Source: Brachycybe producta (taxonomy: Eukaryota > Arthropoda > Diplopoda > Playtdesmida > Andrognathidae). From it: DNA of 64,000 nt. The stretch covers positions 470,815 through 534,814 of the forward strand of contig JAUPFP010000092.1 in NCBI GenBank assembly GCA_036925085.1, read 5' to 3'. The position numbers were made by a program, and so were the translations under genes. Within the stretch, counting starts at the first letter, position 1; each line of letters opens with the position of its first letter. The notes under the pieces are model-generated. The model did no database searches, was not told where the DNA came from, and saw only the letters and a program-made list of their open reading frames with translations. Below, piece after piece: positions 12,400 to 23,956 of the stretch.

Positions 12400-12950
12400 T
12401 GCTTTTAGAAACTAGAAGAGTAAGTGAACAAACTTAAGAAGTTAAGACTATTTTGCATATTAATAAATTTTGTAAATTTTTTTTTTCTGCCAAGCTGTTA
12501 ACAGTAGTTTGAAAGTCCAAATTTTAGGGCTCAAATTCAAAAGGAAAACTTGCCACTTGAACTTTAGTTTTAATTCTCTGTAAGACTGTTCTTACATATA
12601 AAAATGTTTTAGAGTTAATCCGTAAACAAGATTTTTTTGTTGGAAGTTGGAACCTTGCACTGAGGATTCAAGGAGTAATTTCTGTGGAAAATATTTATTC
12701 GGTTAGGTACAGTGTAGCCTATAAGTTTCTAAAACGTTTTTTCAGACAATTTTTTTCTATCTCGTTGTGATCCAACTTGAAGTGTAAAACGAAATCAACA
12801 ATTCAAAATTACCATAAAAAAAGATTTATTTTTTAAAGATATCGACATGAAAATCCTCTTAAGCGATTTTATTTACTATTCTAGTTGCTAAAACACTTCC
12901 AATATCTGTATGTTGCTTGAACTTGCTTCTGATATTGTGGAATAACCAAA
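12400..12950. repeat. PAL-A foldback copy 2 (interrupted)
   Basis: The left arm TTTTAGAAACTAGAAGAGTA is at 12,400. The right arm with CATAAAAAAAGATTTATTTT, AAAGATATCGACATGAAAAT, TTCTAGTTGCTAAAACACTT and a TGGAATAACCA outer word is at 12,800-12,950. About 300 bp of unrelated sequence separates them, unlike in other copies. Confidence 0.6.
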
Positions 12951-13908
12951 GTTGTTACTCCATTGTTGTTATTTTTTATTTCTGTATTTTGCAATGGCTA
13001 CTTAGAAAAGTGCTTTTATAGTCTTTTAGGACGGTAGTAATTGTAGAATGTCTAAAAAAAAAAGAAATTCTTAATTTGATTATTATATGCACATTGCCTA
13101 AAATGTTATTGATTGTGAAGATTTTTTTTTACCGAATTGGCGGGGTTTTTGTTTTTCAGTTTTCAGCTTGTCTAGTAATTCTGCAGGTTGCCTGTTTTAT
13201 CATTTTGGCAGATAACAAACTAGAGAAACTCTAGGGAAATCTTATTTATGTTTTTATACTGATAAACACTGAATGCCTTTAGAAAAAGAAAATAACCCGA
13301 CTAATTTTAATTATAATGTCTTATGGAAAAAAATATGTCGTTTGTTGTATTGTTTTTGAACTGTGGATTTTCTTTTTATGGATTTTTTTATTTATTTATC
13401 TTCTTTTATTTTATGTAATGCACATGTATATTGAGATTTTAATTGAAAACGATTTTTCTGAAGTTGCATAAAGAAAAAAAAAAACGAGGATTTGGTTGCA
13501 GGTTTGTTTCTTGTCATAAGATAACATTTTCTTTACATTTCGTTTAAATGCAAAATTGTAAATGTGAAATGATATTCTCATTACTTTTCTGAATAGGCAG
13601 TGAGTAAAGTGGTTTTCTATCCAAATGCCTCATTGCTTCCTTTATTATTAAGGAATTTTTCAGTTTAAAAAAAAATAATAGCAATTATTATGCAGTTTCA
13701 AAACGTGATTTGATTAGGAATCAAATTTTGCTCAAAGGGTTACACTGAGTAGGCCTAAGTCAATTATACAAGAATTTTGCTAGTAAATTGACTTTTAAGT
13801 AAGTTGCTCATAAATTTGTAATGTAAAAGTGTACATCAGTAACTAACTGCTTGAGCTACAAATTGTTACATGTACATTATGTAAGACCCTAATTAAAAAA
13901 GGAAAATT

Positions 13909-14034
13909 AACACTTGAACCCTCTGAACAGGGTTTTATTGTAAAAATATCTTTTATACTCAATAAAACAGGTTTTTAATGTTTTTTGTTTTGTTTTTGTT
14001 GTTGTTGGAACTCTGCTCAAAGGGTTCAAGTTTA
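13909..14034. repeat. Short hairpin element, CTTGAACCC ends
   Basis: AACACTTGAACCCTCTGAAC at the left pairs with the reverse complement of the right end, AAACTTGAACCCTTTGAGCA. Single related ends, GCTCAAAGGGTT near 13,731 and TCAAAGGATTCAAG near 18,460, suggest a small dispersed family. Confidence 0.55.
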
Positions 14035-14368
14035 TTTAAAGTAAAAGTTACATTCTTGAACTTCGGGTTAAGGGTGATGAAGCCTTGTTGTTGATGTTTG
14101 GCTTCATTCTTAATTTAAGGCTTTGGACTTTCTTGTTCAGTATTTTTCTTATAATTTTAACAAGAGATTGTATGTGTAATACAAGGTGAAAGAGTAAAGG
14201 AACAAATGTTTTATTCAGGCTGACATTTTTTTAAATAATAAAGATTTTATCCCATTTCAATTGAAATGATTGAATATTTTGTTTAGCATTTTTTTCAAGC
14301 TTGACTTGAAAAGCCATTTTTGTCTTCTTTCTTTTTTTTGTACAAAAAGTCATAAAAAGTTTATTTTA

Positions 14369-14915
14369 AAGGTGGGTTTACACTATGCAACATAAATATT
14401 GTAACATGGTGTATAGCATGTGTTGTAGAGTATGGTGTACTACACATAGTGTTTACACTGCGATACAGTGTTACAACAAGTTGGGCACAATTTATTCGGG
14501 AATCTGGCCAGTGGTCATTACCTTGGAACCTTGGAAGTGCAATGATGGATTGTGGCTTCCCATTGACAAAAACATTTTCTCGGGACAGACGAATCGTAGG
14601 TCACTCAGTGACCTACACTTTTTACGTTATGGGTACTGCTCTCCTAGACCTCATGCAACCAGCTTAATTTAAGATTAATTCACCTAATCACAATACAAAA
14701 TAACTTCTAAAAGTGTAGGTCTACTGAGTGACCTATAGTTCAGAAGTGTAGGTCACCTAGTGACCTACGATTAGTTTGTTCCCATTTTCTCTGCCATAAA
14801 AAGTTGAAGAGTTCTACTTTCTACAACACTCGCATAAAATGTGGTAGAGTATGGTGGGTTGTAGTGTACCACACTTTACAACACATTATAATACTTTGTT
14901 GCCTAATACCCACCT
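14369..14915. mobile_element. TIR element with AAGGTGGGT ends
   Basis: The left end AAGGTGGGTTTACACTATGC leads to AACATGGTGTATAGC, TGTTGTAGAGTATGGTG. The right end in reverse complement begins AAGGTGGGTATTAGGCAACA and has TGTGGTACACTACAACCC and ACCATACTCTACCAC. Three inverted GTAGGTCACT/AGTGACCTAC modules occur inside at about 14,597, 14,718 and 14,748. The element interrupts a PAL-A right-arm scrap at its left edge. No transposase is encoded; short plus-strand frames within it are incidental. Confidence 0.7.
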
Positions 14916-14929
14916 TAATATATGACACC

Positions 14930-15290
14930 TGATGGGGGGTGGGGTGGGGGTGTGGGTGCGTGCGTGTGTGAACATCGGAATTTATATAAATTTGAATAAA
15001 TGAACTGTTTTTTTCTCAAGGTCAACTATATGTTGCACACTCACCATCCAAGAACCCCATGATATTAAATTGGAGAGGGGGAAAAAGGTTGGAAAGTGTA
15101 GAGGGGGGAGAGAGGGAAACGTTGAGGGAGGAAAAAAGGGGAGGGGAAACTGAAATTGAAATGAAAGGAGTAAAAAAGGAACAAACGACGTGCATGCGCA
15201 CACCAGAAAAAATGAAAAACTCATTTTCTCTTTCAAATATAAAAAGGAGAGCGGATAAGAGTAGCAAAATTAAACTACAGTTTATCACAG
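14930..15290. other. G-rich and purine-rich low-complexity tract
   Basis: A GGGGTGGGG(T)G run with GTGCGTGCGTGTGTG (14,933-14,970) is followed at 15,070-15,180 by an A/G-only-like tract. It looks like simple sequence. The overlapping open frames on both strands come from the biased composition. Confidence 0.6.
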
Positions 15291-15430
15291 GCAATTGTGC
15301 CCAGCATTGGAATTTCTTTTGCTCCGCCCTTTTATGAACGTCATCAATATCTAATTGGATTTGTTACATGGTCTGACGGCATAAAAGGGCGGAGGAAAAG
15401 AAATTCTAATGCTGGGCACAATTGCCTGTG
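15287..15430. repeat. PAL-C hairpin copy A
   Basis: The arms CACAGGCAATTGTGCCCAGC at the left and GCTGGGCACAATTGCCTGTG at the right are exact reverse complements, and pairing continues through AAATTTCTT/AAGAAATT to the core GCTCCGCCCTTTTATGA and TAAAAGGGCGGAG. The loop holds CGTCATCAATATCTAATTGG. It shares the core with two copies at 46.5-47.0 kb but not the arm sequence. Confidence 0.85.
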
Positions 15431-17826
15431 AATTTTGCTCCCGTCTTTTATGACGAGTTACCCCACTAGTATTTAAATATTAATTCAATATATTGACGTA
15501 TTAACCATTATGAATCGCGCAATTGGCAAGAATACTGATAAATGTCAAAAATAGTCGATTTTGTGATGACTCATAAAGAAGTGTAATATTAACATGATTA
15601 ACGACACAACTCTAACTCAATTATTACAATTATTAATTGCAAGTAATGTAACATATAAATTAGTGAATTTTTAATTCAATTGAAATCTTTTAAACACTTC
15701 TGAAAGAAGTTTGCGTTTTTTTTTCAGTCTTTCCCCAAATGTCTGATATAATGAGTTCAGTGTATGTTTCTAGTCCTTGTCAGGACTCTATAGAACATGT
15801 TTATTATTTAAATGCATTTAATTTATCAGGTGGAGAGAGACTAGGTTTATAAAGCTCACCCACAATGAAGTGTTTTTTTGCATGAAAAATGTCAAAACTA
15901 TTTCTTACTCTCTTTTTGTCTTATTTTAGTGGTTCTTTTTCTGCATGAAGTGTATTTAATTTTCTCATAAAAATGAGGGTTGCTTTTTGCATGTGAAAGC
16001 AAAATAAGAAAGAACCTTTTTCATTCAAGCTTTTGTGCTATCTTTTTTATTTGTAATAAAATTTTACCAAATTACCTTGATAACATTGTTGTACCCCAAT
16101 GGGGGTAAAGGGGTTAGGTTATATAAGTTTGGGTTTCGCGCTTTAAATTCTTTCGAGTTATTTTTTTTGCGCACGCGTACATTGCAAACTCATTATTCTT
16201 CACATGTAGTGGTGATACAGATAATTCTTGAAAATGATTCTCTTTTTCTTGCTTTTTTTAGAGCCGTGGGAATAGAGCCAAGAATAACGTCGATATAATC
16301 TGATTATGTTTTTTTTTTTCCCTTCTTATTTCTCTTTTTTTTTCATCTTCTCTTTTATCTTTTGTGATAATGGCTGAGGATTATTTTTCTCTATGAAATG
16401 TGGCCAAATACACAATTTATACTATCCTTTGCCACTTGTCGATTATATAAAAAAAGAAGGGGCAATAACTTTATTAAGGACTTATTATTAGGCTTTTATT
16501 ATTATATACATTATAGTATAACCCATTTTCAAACGCCGCCGTGTATCTTTTGCTGCAACATTAATTTTTGATGGTCATGATAAAATTAATTTTGCAAAAG
16601 AAAAGGAGAAAAAAAAAACTAAATTAACAACCAACAGGAAATTTTTGACAGAAAAAGGATTACGAGGCTCATAATTTAAGAAACTAAACAGAAGAACACT
16701 TGCAACATACACAGACATGATGCATCAACATCCTACAATTAATTGTCAATCAAAATGAAGATGTTACACACATACACTTGTACATCTATTTAATTAGTTC
16801 GTGGACCAAACCAAATTTAGTACCACTTAAGGTGGGCTCTATAGATGCCGTATTTATTTTGCTTTTGTCTGTTCGGACAGGTACCACTGCAGTGGCTTAT
16901 TGGGATACCCTGTATAATCATACGTGTGTGGCACACTGTGGCACCCCCGTAGAGGTAACAATTTAGGCCCAGGGTTACTGATTGATTCAGCTGTCCTGCC
17001 ACTGAGCCCTGAAGTGACAGTTGCCCCTCCCAAGGGACAGAATGAAAGTGGTGTGCCAAGTATGTTTGAGAGCAGAGTGAGCTTAGAATTCAAGAGTTGT
17101 TTTAGAGTTCAAAGAATGAATTTAGAATTCACAAGAGTTTTGAGTTTAGAATTGAAATAATCAATTTTTCGAGTTGAAGAGTTCATGATAAGTTTTCAGT
17201 GATAACAACATTAGTGTAATGCAGTTCAGTACCAAATAGTTTTATAAAAAAGTCAAATCGAGTTTGAGTGCTAATTTTTCTACAGCACAAATAACAGCAA
17301 CAAGAGAGGCACCTCAGAAACCTTCTGAGTCCTTCTATTGACTAACAAAAAAGACGATGGGTAAAAAATATTTTTATTTCATTTACGTTGCCGAAATTAA
17401 TGAATTGTTGACACTTTTCGAATAGTCATTGCACGTGAACCGGAAAAGCGGGGACGGAACTGTTGAATGCAATACATTCCCAGTGAAGTCTGCAAGACAA
17501 TACTGTAATGTGTTCATTTTCTGGGAGCAAACCGCCATTCAAAAGTTAGGCCAATTCAGTGTAGGCGTGGCTGAGGCGTTACTAATACTATTATACAGTG
17601 TTAGATGCTCATGAATAGTGAATTATTGTAATTAAATTGCTTTTCGTTTGTAAAAAAAAATCGCATGAAATTCAAGTAATTTTTATCACCCACACCGGGA
17701 AATGTGGGTCATTGCATTACCCGTATTTCTCATTTATTGTTTACCAGAAAAAGAAGCGAATGTAAGAGTCAAAATAGGAAGAAAACATTTTGGAAAATAT
17801 CCGTTTGGATAACTAGTGCCTTGTAT
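15431..17826. other. Gene-free stretch with repeat fragments
   Basis: I see no supported exon. The part at 16,820-17,060 is less A+T-rich. Its minus strand carries ACAGGGTATCCCAATAAGCC, which resembles the end of a mariner-type element, but a partner end was not identified. At 17,080-17,180 there is a degenerate TTAGAATTC(A) repeat. A moderately G+C-rich patch at 17,430-17,600 gives an open frame that I do not recognise. Confidence 0.5.
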
Positions 17827-18017
17827 TAGAGACCTACATTGAGTAAAAATTTGAAGCCAAGCCCCAGCCCAACCCATGAGACTTTATGCTGGGCCCAGCC
17901 CACCAGGCCCACGAAGCCCATAAAATAAAGCCCATGAGGCCCACCAAGCCCACCAGGCCCACAAAGCCCACTAGGCCCACGAAGACCACCGGCCCATGGG
18001 CTTTATGTAGGTCTCTA
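17827..18017. mobile_element. hAT-type MITE with GCCCA minisatellite core
   Basis: The ends TAGAGACCTACAT and ATGTAGGTCTCTA are perfect inverted repeats of 13 bp. The flanking octamers CCTTGTAT and CGTTGTAT match at 7 of 8 positions, so this is well supported as a hAT-type insertion. The interior is an array of about nine-base units of the form GCCCACNAG/GCCCACNAA, far richer in C and G than its surroundings. The proline/threonine-rich frame through it is a product of the array. Confidence 0.82.
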
Positions 18018-18166
18018 CGTTGTATCCATCAAATCGGATATCATGAAAAATGGTTAGATATCCACGGCTTCTCTAATTTAAATTGTGTTCATTGAAAGTT
18101 TTTTACATTTTTTTTTTACGTTACAGTGAATTTTTGATTATTCACATAGCTGTTTTTTATATTTAG

Positions 18167-18167
18167 C

Positions 18168-18231
<64 letters not shown>
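18167..18231. repeat. (TTA)n microsatellite
   Basis: About twenty uninterrupted TTA/ATT units, the longest trinucleotide run in the window. Confidence 0.97.
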
Positions 18232-18234
<3 letters not shown>

Positions 18235-21075
18235 AAGTTTTTCATGTCACATACTGAAAGGCCCACGTTTATGTGATCACATAATAAATAGAACAAATAG
18301 CTACAATTTGGATGTTAAACTTTAGCTCAATTCAAGAATGGAACTTAACATTTTGAACACCATCAGAAGTTGAGAACAGCGTTCAACGCAGAAAGAAAAA
18401 AAAATCCTTTTTTTTATTGTATACCTTAGAAAAAGGTTAATTTGTTGGAATCCTGTTCAAAGGATTCAAGTTGTAGTTCAAGTACAAAGTTCTGTTGTTG
18501 AATTTCTTGCAAATCAGAGTTATCCTAACTCACTTTCGAATTTGTATTTACTTAATGTAGGTTGAATTTGTTTGAAATGCTTGTTCAAAGATCTATTTTA
18601 AAGCTCAGTCTTTTGTGTGAATAAATTTCAATAAAATCAGAGCAAACCTTAAATTTTGAGTTACACAATTGCAAAATGTTCAATTTAGTAATTCATTTTA
18701 TGTATGGTTTTTTAGCAAGTCAAAGTTTTGCTTTTTTGTTGAAAAAAAAAAAGTTCTATTCGTAATGAATCGATTTGATTCATGAATGAGATTTTTGACT
18801 GTTACAAAAATGATTCTTTTTTCACACTCACTCTGTAAATGTATTGATTTATTGTCTGTTCTGCTTAATCGATATTCAAATTAATATTGAATTATTGTAT
18901 TAAAGATTTGCATTTGCAATTTTGCATGCATTATTACATTATTCTATTTGAAATATATAATGAAAGTGAATTTTTTTTTTCACCTTTAGAATCTTGAGGT
19001 TTATGAAACCCAAACACATTAGTAGTTTATTTTTTTGTTGTGGATTTAAGTAAATTTGGTAGTTCTTTTTTCTACTGTAGTTAATGACACTAAAAGCTTT
19101 TCTGAGGTTTTTTTTAGGAGTCTTTTCTAATTTTCTTGCTTCAAGTGTGCGATTACTACTACTGTTAGCAAACTTACAGGAAGGAAGTTATATATTTTTC
19201 TCTCTTATATTTTTGCTGAGAAAGCATAAAAAATGCTATTTGTGTCTAACCGAAAAAGAAATTACTTTCAAAATCTTTTTTTTTATAAAAGAAAAATGAA
19301 AGCTATTCATATCATAACTTAACACTTTTTTTTATACTACTCGATACTTTGGAAGTTTGTAACAAAAAGTGTTGGCATGTGGAACTAATAACTGAGTTTA
19401 TTTTATTTTTGAGGATTTATAGAAAAAAATGCACTTTTTTAATCTGGTAAAATTAAGGAAACTTCTCACTTTGAAATTAAACGTGGTTTTAAACAAAAGA
19501 AATGTTATTCTGAATAGAAGGTACAAGTTTAAATTTCAAGTTCAAGTGCAACTGCTAAGTTTAGTTCTTGAAATTTGGCATAAACCCTAAGAGTCGGATT
19601 TTTAATGATTGCTAAGTCAATAATAGTACTAAACTCATGAACTTTTGATAGGTAGTTTCACGTACAAGTTGATGAGTTTATCACTAACTTTGACTTAAAA
19701 ATGCTAAGAAATGAGCGTTGGCACAACTAAGCTAGGCAACTAAATGTTTAGTTTAGAACTAATCCCAGGTTCACATTTCATTATTTTCATATTTTGAACT
19801 ATATTAATGGCTAATATGAGATTTTGGTAATCGAGTGCAAGCACATGCTAATGCCTCTTTTATTAGTCTATACATATTGCCATTAAGAATATGAAAGTTG
19901 ATGAGTTTAGTATTAGCTTCGAGTCGAAACTAATGCTAAACTCATCGATTTTTACATGAGACTCTTAATTAAAGTTCACGAGTTTCAGATTTAATGTGTT
20001 AATTAAAATAATACTTTTAATAATTTTGTGTCGTTCTACAATTATAAATTTTATAAAATATTGTTTATATTGGAAGTTTTCATACACATTTTTATTTGTA
20101 TTGTAATTTTTGAAAACAAAACATTCAAGGACTGTTTTAATTAGATCATTTTTCAAAAAAATGTTCATTCATTTCATTTCAAAAATCGTCAACTTTCGTT
20201 TTCCCACTTTGTATATTATAATGTAGCTCTTATTTATCTCTTAATCTTGTATTAAAGAAGGGAATGTCTCTATACAATCTATTGTATAGTCTTAGTAATA
20301 CTTAGTATAAAGATTATGTGACGCAATGTTATGTAACTTTCAAGTGTGTTTCTTCAAATGAAATTTACACCGATATACATTATATTTGTTTGTTTTGTGT
20401 ATGGTGTGTGCTCTTGTGATGGCAATTTATGAATGAGACTTTCATTTTCATGAAAATTGCCTCAAGTTTTATGAGGCAAACAGTAGTTTTATTTTATATC
20501 TTGCAATAGACCTACTGTATATAATACATACACATAATAGGTAGCGTGTATGTTAGGATTGTTAGCTAACTGTCCACATAGAGTCTGCGTGTGATGCGTG
20601 AACATGGAACTATAGTGTTAGTATTACGCCAATTTCACACGATGTGTACACTTGTCACATATTTTCACTATGAAGCCATATCATTATATGAATAGGGCTT
20701 CAATTTTTATGTAATTATCAAGCAAATGTTTCTCAATGTATATTCCGAAGAACCTATTGTGAAGTAACAATCCCGTTTAGATCAACCAACATTTTTTTTT
20801 TCTCAGTCAAAAACACTCGTTAGAGGCTAGAATTTCGTGGACAACTAATTGTAACCAGACATCTAGCCATATAAGCAGCCTTAGAAAAAGCATAATTTTG
20901 CAGTTGCTCTAATGATGATGATTATGTCACAATTGGCAATTGGGCCACAAATTGAGAAACATTCGCTTTGCTTGATATTGTATAAAAATCCGAGCCCTAT
21001 TAATGAAGAATAAATAATCTTTGAATAGGGATTTTGTGTGTTGGCACACTGTCAAGGTAATAAATATATAATGAG
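18232..21075. other. Gene-free A+T-rich stretch
   Basis: I find no exon with credible splice sites and protein similarity. One short perfect-arm hairpin is at about 20,421-20,461 (GGCAATTT at the left, AAATTGCC at the right). The segment near 20,630-20,690 repeats words seen at 6,200 (GTGTACACTTGTCACATATT) and may be another fragment of that element. Confidence 0.5.
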
Positions 21076-21860
21076 CAGGGCTGGAAACTTATTGTTATCA
21101 CAAGTTTTTTTTGTTAGCAAATACTAACACTCATAAAATTAGCATATAAACATCAATCAGTTCATTAAAATTCTAATAGCAATTCATTTTTACTATTTTC
21201 ACAAATTTTAAAAGATTTTTTTTCAGAAACACAATTTCCCCAAATTTTCAAATTTCATATTTCATATTTCAAAAAAATGTTGCTAAAGTTTCTCAAAAAT
21301 AAAAATTGCAAAATTGGCAGTTTGGTTTTTCATAATTTTAATTACATGTAGATCTGAACTCTCACATTCCATATCTATTATTTTTTTTTTTCAAATCATT
21401 CAAGAACATCCACTTCTTGAGGGCAAATAGCATAGCAATGTGAATGCACATGCTCTTGAGTCTTAAGATCTGATCTCTTTTGCCTATTTATTGACAGATC
21501 TGGACTGCTTTAAGTCCAAATTGACTAGATCTGCAGATTTGAACTGATAAATCTGATCTCTGTAGACCATTCATAGATGAATAAATGACAGATTTTGGTT
21601 GTCAGGTATGTAGTGCCGATTTGGTGACCACTCCTCCATTTTCGTAACCTTTTACAGCATAAAATGCAATTTTCTTAGAAAATATAGAAGCATATGTGTC
21701 AATAAGGTCAGCTAAAATATGCTGTACTAGCTTCTGAAGGAGTCACTATAGTTTTTTGACAACAGTCAGTCCTTAAATTAATTTTTAAAAAAATCATTAT
21801 TTTTTTTACAATTTTCATAATTAAATTTCCTAAAAATTATCACGCTTTTTGCCAGCCCTC
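21076..21860. mobile_element. hAT-like element with CAGGGCTGG ends
   Basis: The left end CAGGGCTGGAAACTTATTGT and the reverse complement of the right end, GAGGGCTGGCAAAAAGCGTG followed by ATAATTTTTAGG, form degenerate inverted termini. The flanks ATAATGAG and GTGATGAC agree at 5 of 8 positions. The interior is non-coding and rich in A/T tracts. Confidence 0.6.
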
Positions 21861-23009
21861 GTGATGACTTCACGCATTGTGTGGAACCGGGGGCATTAAT
21901 GTCAGTGACATTGTTGACAACAATGTCATTCGTATACCATTTGTTTAATGTTATTTCAGGTAATTGAGAATTGAGAACTTGTTTTTTTAATTGTCTTAAT
22001 ACAAGTTCCAGACATGCATGTATTTCAGATTACTATAGCCTTATACAAGAGCTTGTTGCATACTTTTTTTTAAAGTTTGGGAGGATGTGAAAATGCAGCA
22101 ATTTACTTTGAATACTGCCTTGACTAATTAAGATTAGGACAAGAGGATAGTAAATACAATGTACATTAAGCTAAATAACATCCACTTTTAGGATTTTTCG
22201 TATGTGTCACCACTTCTTTTCTGCAAAATTTCATTATAAAAGTGAATCTCAAGTTTTATTTCATTGGACTCGAGAATTTGAAAATTGGATTCAAACAATA
22301 ATTTGTTGATTCTTGTTGTTGTTGCTGTCGCTTGGTTGTTGTTTAGGTTATTCTGAGGTTTAAAAATAGAATAGTAACGAAATTACATATTAATATTTTC
22401 AGGAAATTTGTTTATCGATTTTTTGGTTAGTGGGAAACGAAATAATTAGCAATTTAGCATAAAAAATGTTTGTTTAATATATTACTCATCATTAATGTAA
22501 AAATATAATTATGTAATTTTTCAGTATTGTTGCTTCTTAAATGCACAATAATCAAAGTTTGATTTCCATTGTTTTCTTTTATTTGTATATTCTGCAATGG
22601 CAACTTATAAAACATGCCCAATGTCCATACATTTCTTAAAAAATCGAAGTTGAGACGTCGAGAAACTTTTAAAGTGGCAAAGGCGTTCTTTGACTATGCA
22701 TTTTTTTTATAAAAAAAAAATAATAGACTTGAATGTTCTTAAAAGGACTCAGAATTGTTCAATGGTCCTCAAAAGCTCATAAAAGTTCATAAATTTCTAA
22801 AAATTGAACAGAATCCAAAAAGAAACGTGGAGAAAGACCAAGAAGTGCAATTTGCATACGCCAAGTCTTAGCATAAGTGTTTGCAAATAGTAAAAAGTGG
22901 TGAAAAGCAAAAGGTACGTTTCCACTTAGATTTATGATTCTGCAACATGATTTTCAGGGAAAAATTTTAATGACAAAAATGATGCAAAAGCAATTAAAAT
23001 TCTGCTAAG
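21861..23009. other. Gene-free stretch
   Basis: It contains a perfect 11-1-11 hairpin near 21,905-21,927 (TGACATTGTTG, then CAACAATGTCA). The part at 22,530-22,620 resembles the outer PAL-A border seen at 12,930-13,010 (CCATTGTT, TCTGTATTTTGCAATGGC-like words). I could not find the missing 5' exons of the LHFPL-family gene here. Confidence 0.5.
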
Positions 23010-23207
23010 CTCATGTAGCAAGTGCCCGCTTCAAGAGCCGAGCACATTTGTTTTTTCATGAACAAATGTGCAGGTATGGAAAACGAGCCAGTGTGCATAT
23101 GGATGAGAAAATAGGCACGGCCCACATTCCCCTGAAGATCTCAACAAAGTGTGCATTTCATTATTACTGTGGCAGTCTGTGTGACATGTAGTGGAAATTG
23201 CAAAATA
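23010..23207 (+). repeat. Dispersed repeat, related to 1.33-1.49 kb
   Basis: ATGAACAAATGTGCAGG, GAAAACGAGCC, GCATATGGATGAG and a CCCCTGAAG...GTGTGCATTT segment parallel the copy near the window start. It directly abuts the PAL-E foldback at 23,208. Confidence 0.5.
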
Positions 23208-23794
23208 TACAAAGTGGGCCCAAAAATGTACACAAACTTTGATTGTTAATAACTGCAATGCTTATTTTCTTAAATTTAATTTAATAATTTTATAATTATG
23301 AATAAATGTTACAATAAAGATTAATTATAAACGCATTATATGTTGTATCTTTAAATGATGGATTATCTCAAGTTTACAAAATGTTCTCCATTCCTATCAA
23401 GTCAAGTCATTGCTGATATCAGTAATGATATAAGTAAACATCAATTAACGTATCTCTTGTAATTGTGGAACAATTCTTTTCGATTTCTTTCTGTTTAAAC
23501 AGTCATGGTAAAAAAAAATCGAAGAGAATTGTCGCAAAAATACAAGAGATTCGTTAATTGATGTTTGTAAATCAATTTCTCACTGATGTCAGCAATGCTT
23601 TGACAAGAATGGAGGACATACAAGCGTATCGAAAACTTGAGATAATGCAACCTAAAACATGTAATGCTTTCATATCTAATCTTTATTGTAACATTTACTC
23701 TTAATTATAAAATTATTAAATTAATTTTAGGAAAATAAACATGGCATTTATTAACAACCAAAGTGTGTATAAAAAATGTTTAGGACACTTTGTA
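23208..23794. repeat. PAL-E foldback, about 590 bp
   Basis: The ends are TACAAAGTGGGCCCAAAAAT at the left and, in reverse complement, TACAAAGTGTCCTAAACATT at the right. Pairing continues through CTTTGATTGTTAATAA, AAATTTAATTTAATAATTTT, TGTTACAATAAAGATT, ATTGCTGATATCAG and ATCAATTAACG to a small centre near 23,500. The terminal TA and outline resemble a mariner-type MITE with very long arms. No frame is present. Confidence 0.8.
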
Positions 23795-23956
23795 TACATA
23801 CATGTGTACTTTGTATACGTACATGTATATATTCTTATGAAAATGTTTACAGACATGCCTGTCTGTAAACACTCATAAGTACAAGTGGGAACGATGTTTA
23901 AGACACAGTATGTAAATAATTAAATTGTTTATTTTTTCTCTCTTTATAAATTTTAG

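Larger units (their letters stand above)
10117..14368. other. Gene-free A+T-rich stretch with repeat fragments
   Basis: No supported exon. The items visible are a solitary T4-family end (12,211-12,300), a PAL-A copy split by unrelated sequence (12,400-12,950), a short hairpin (13,909-14,034) and a PAL-A right-arm scrap just before 14,369. Open frames near 11.5-11.9 kb show no recognisable protein. Confidence 0.55.

Noticed and set aside
15059..15337. Overlapping plus and minus open frames at 15 kb
   Set aside because: They arise from the purine-rich tract and end in the PAL-C hairpin; no protein similarity.
19084..19299. Hydrophobic open frame considered as a missing LHFPL N-terminal exon
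   Set aside because: It has Leu/Phe-rich text but none of the conserved residues of the first LHFPL helices and no suitable donor in the needed phase that I could identify.
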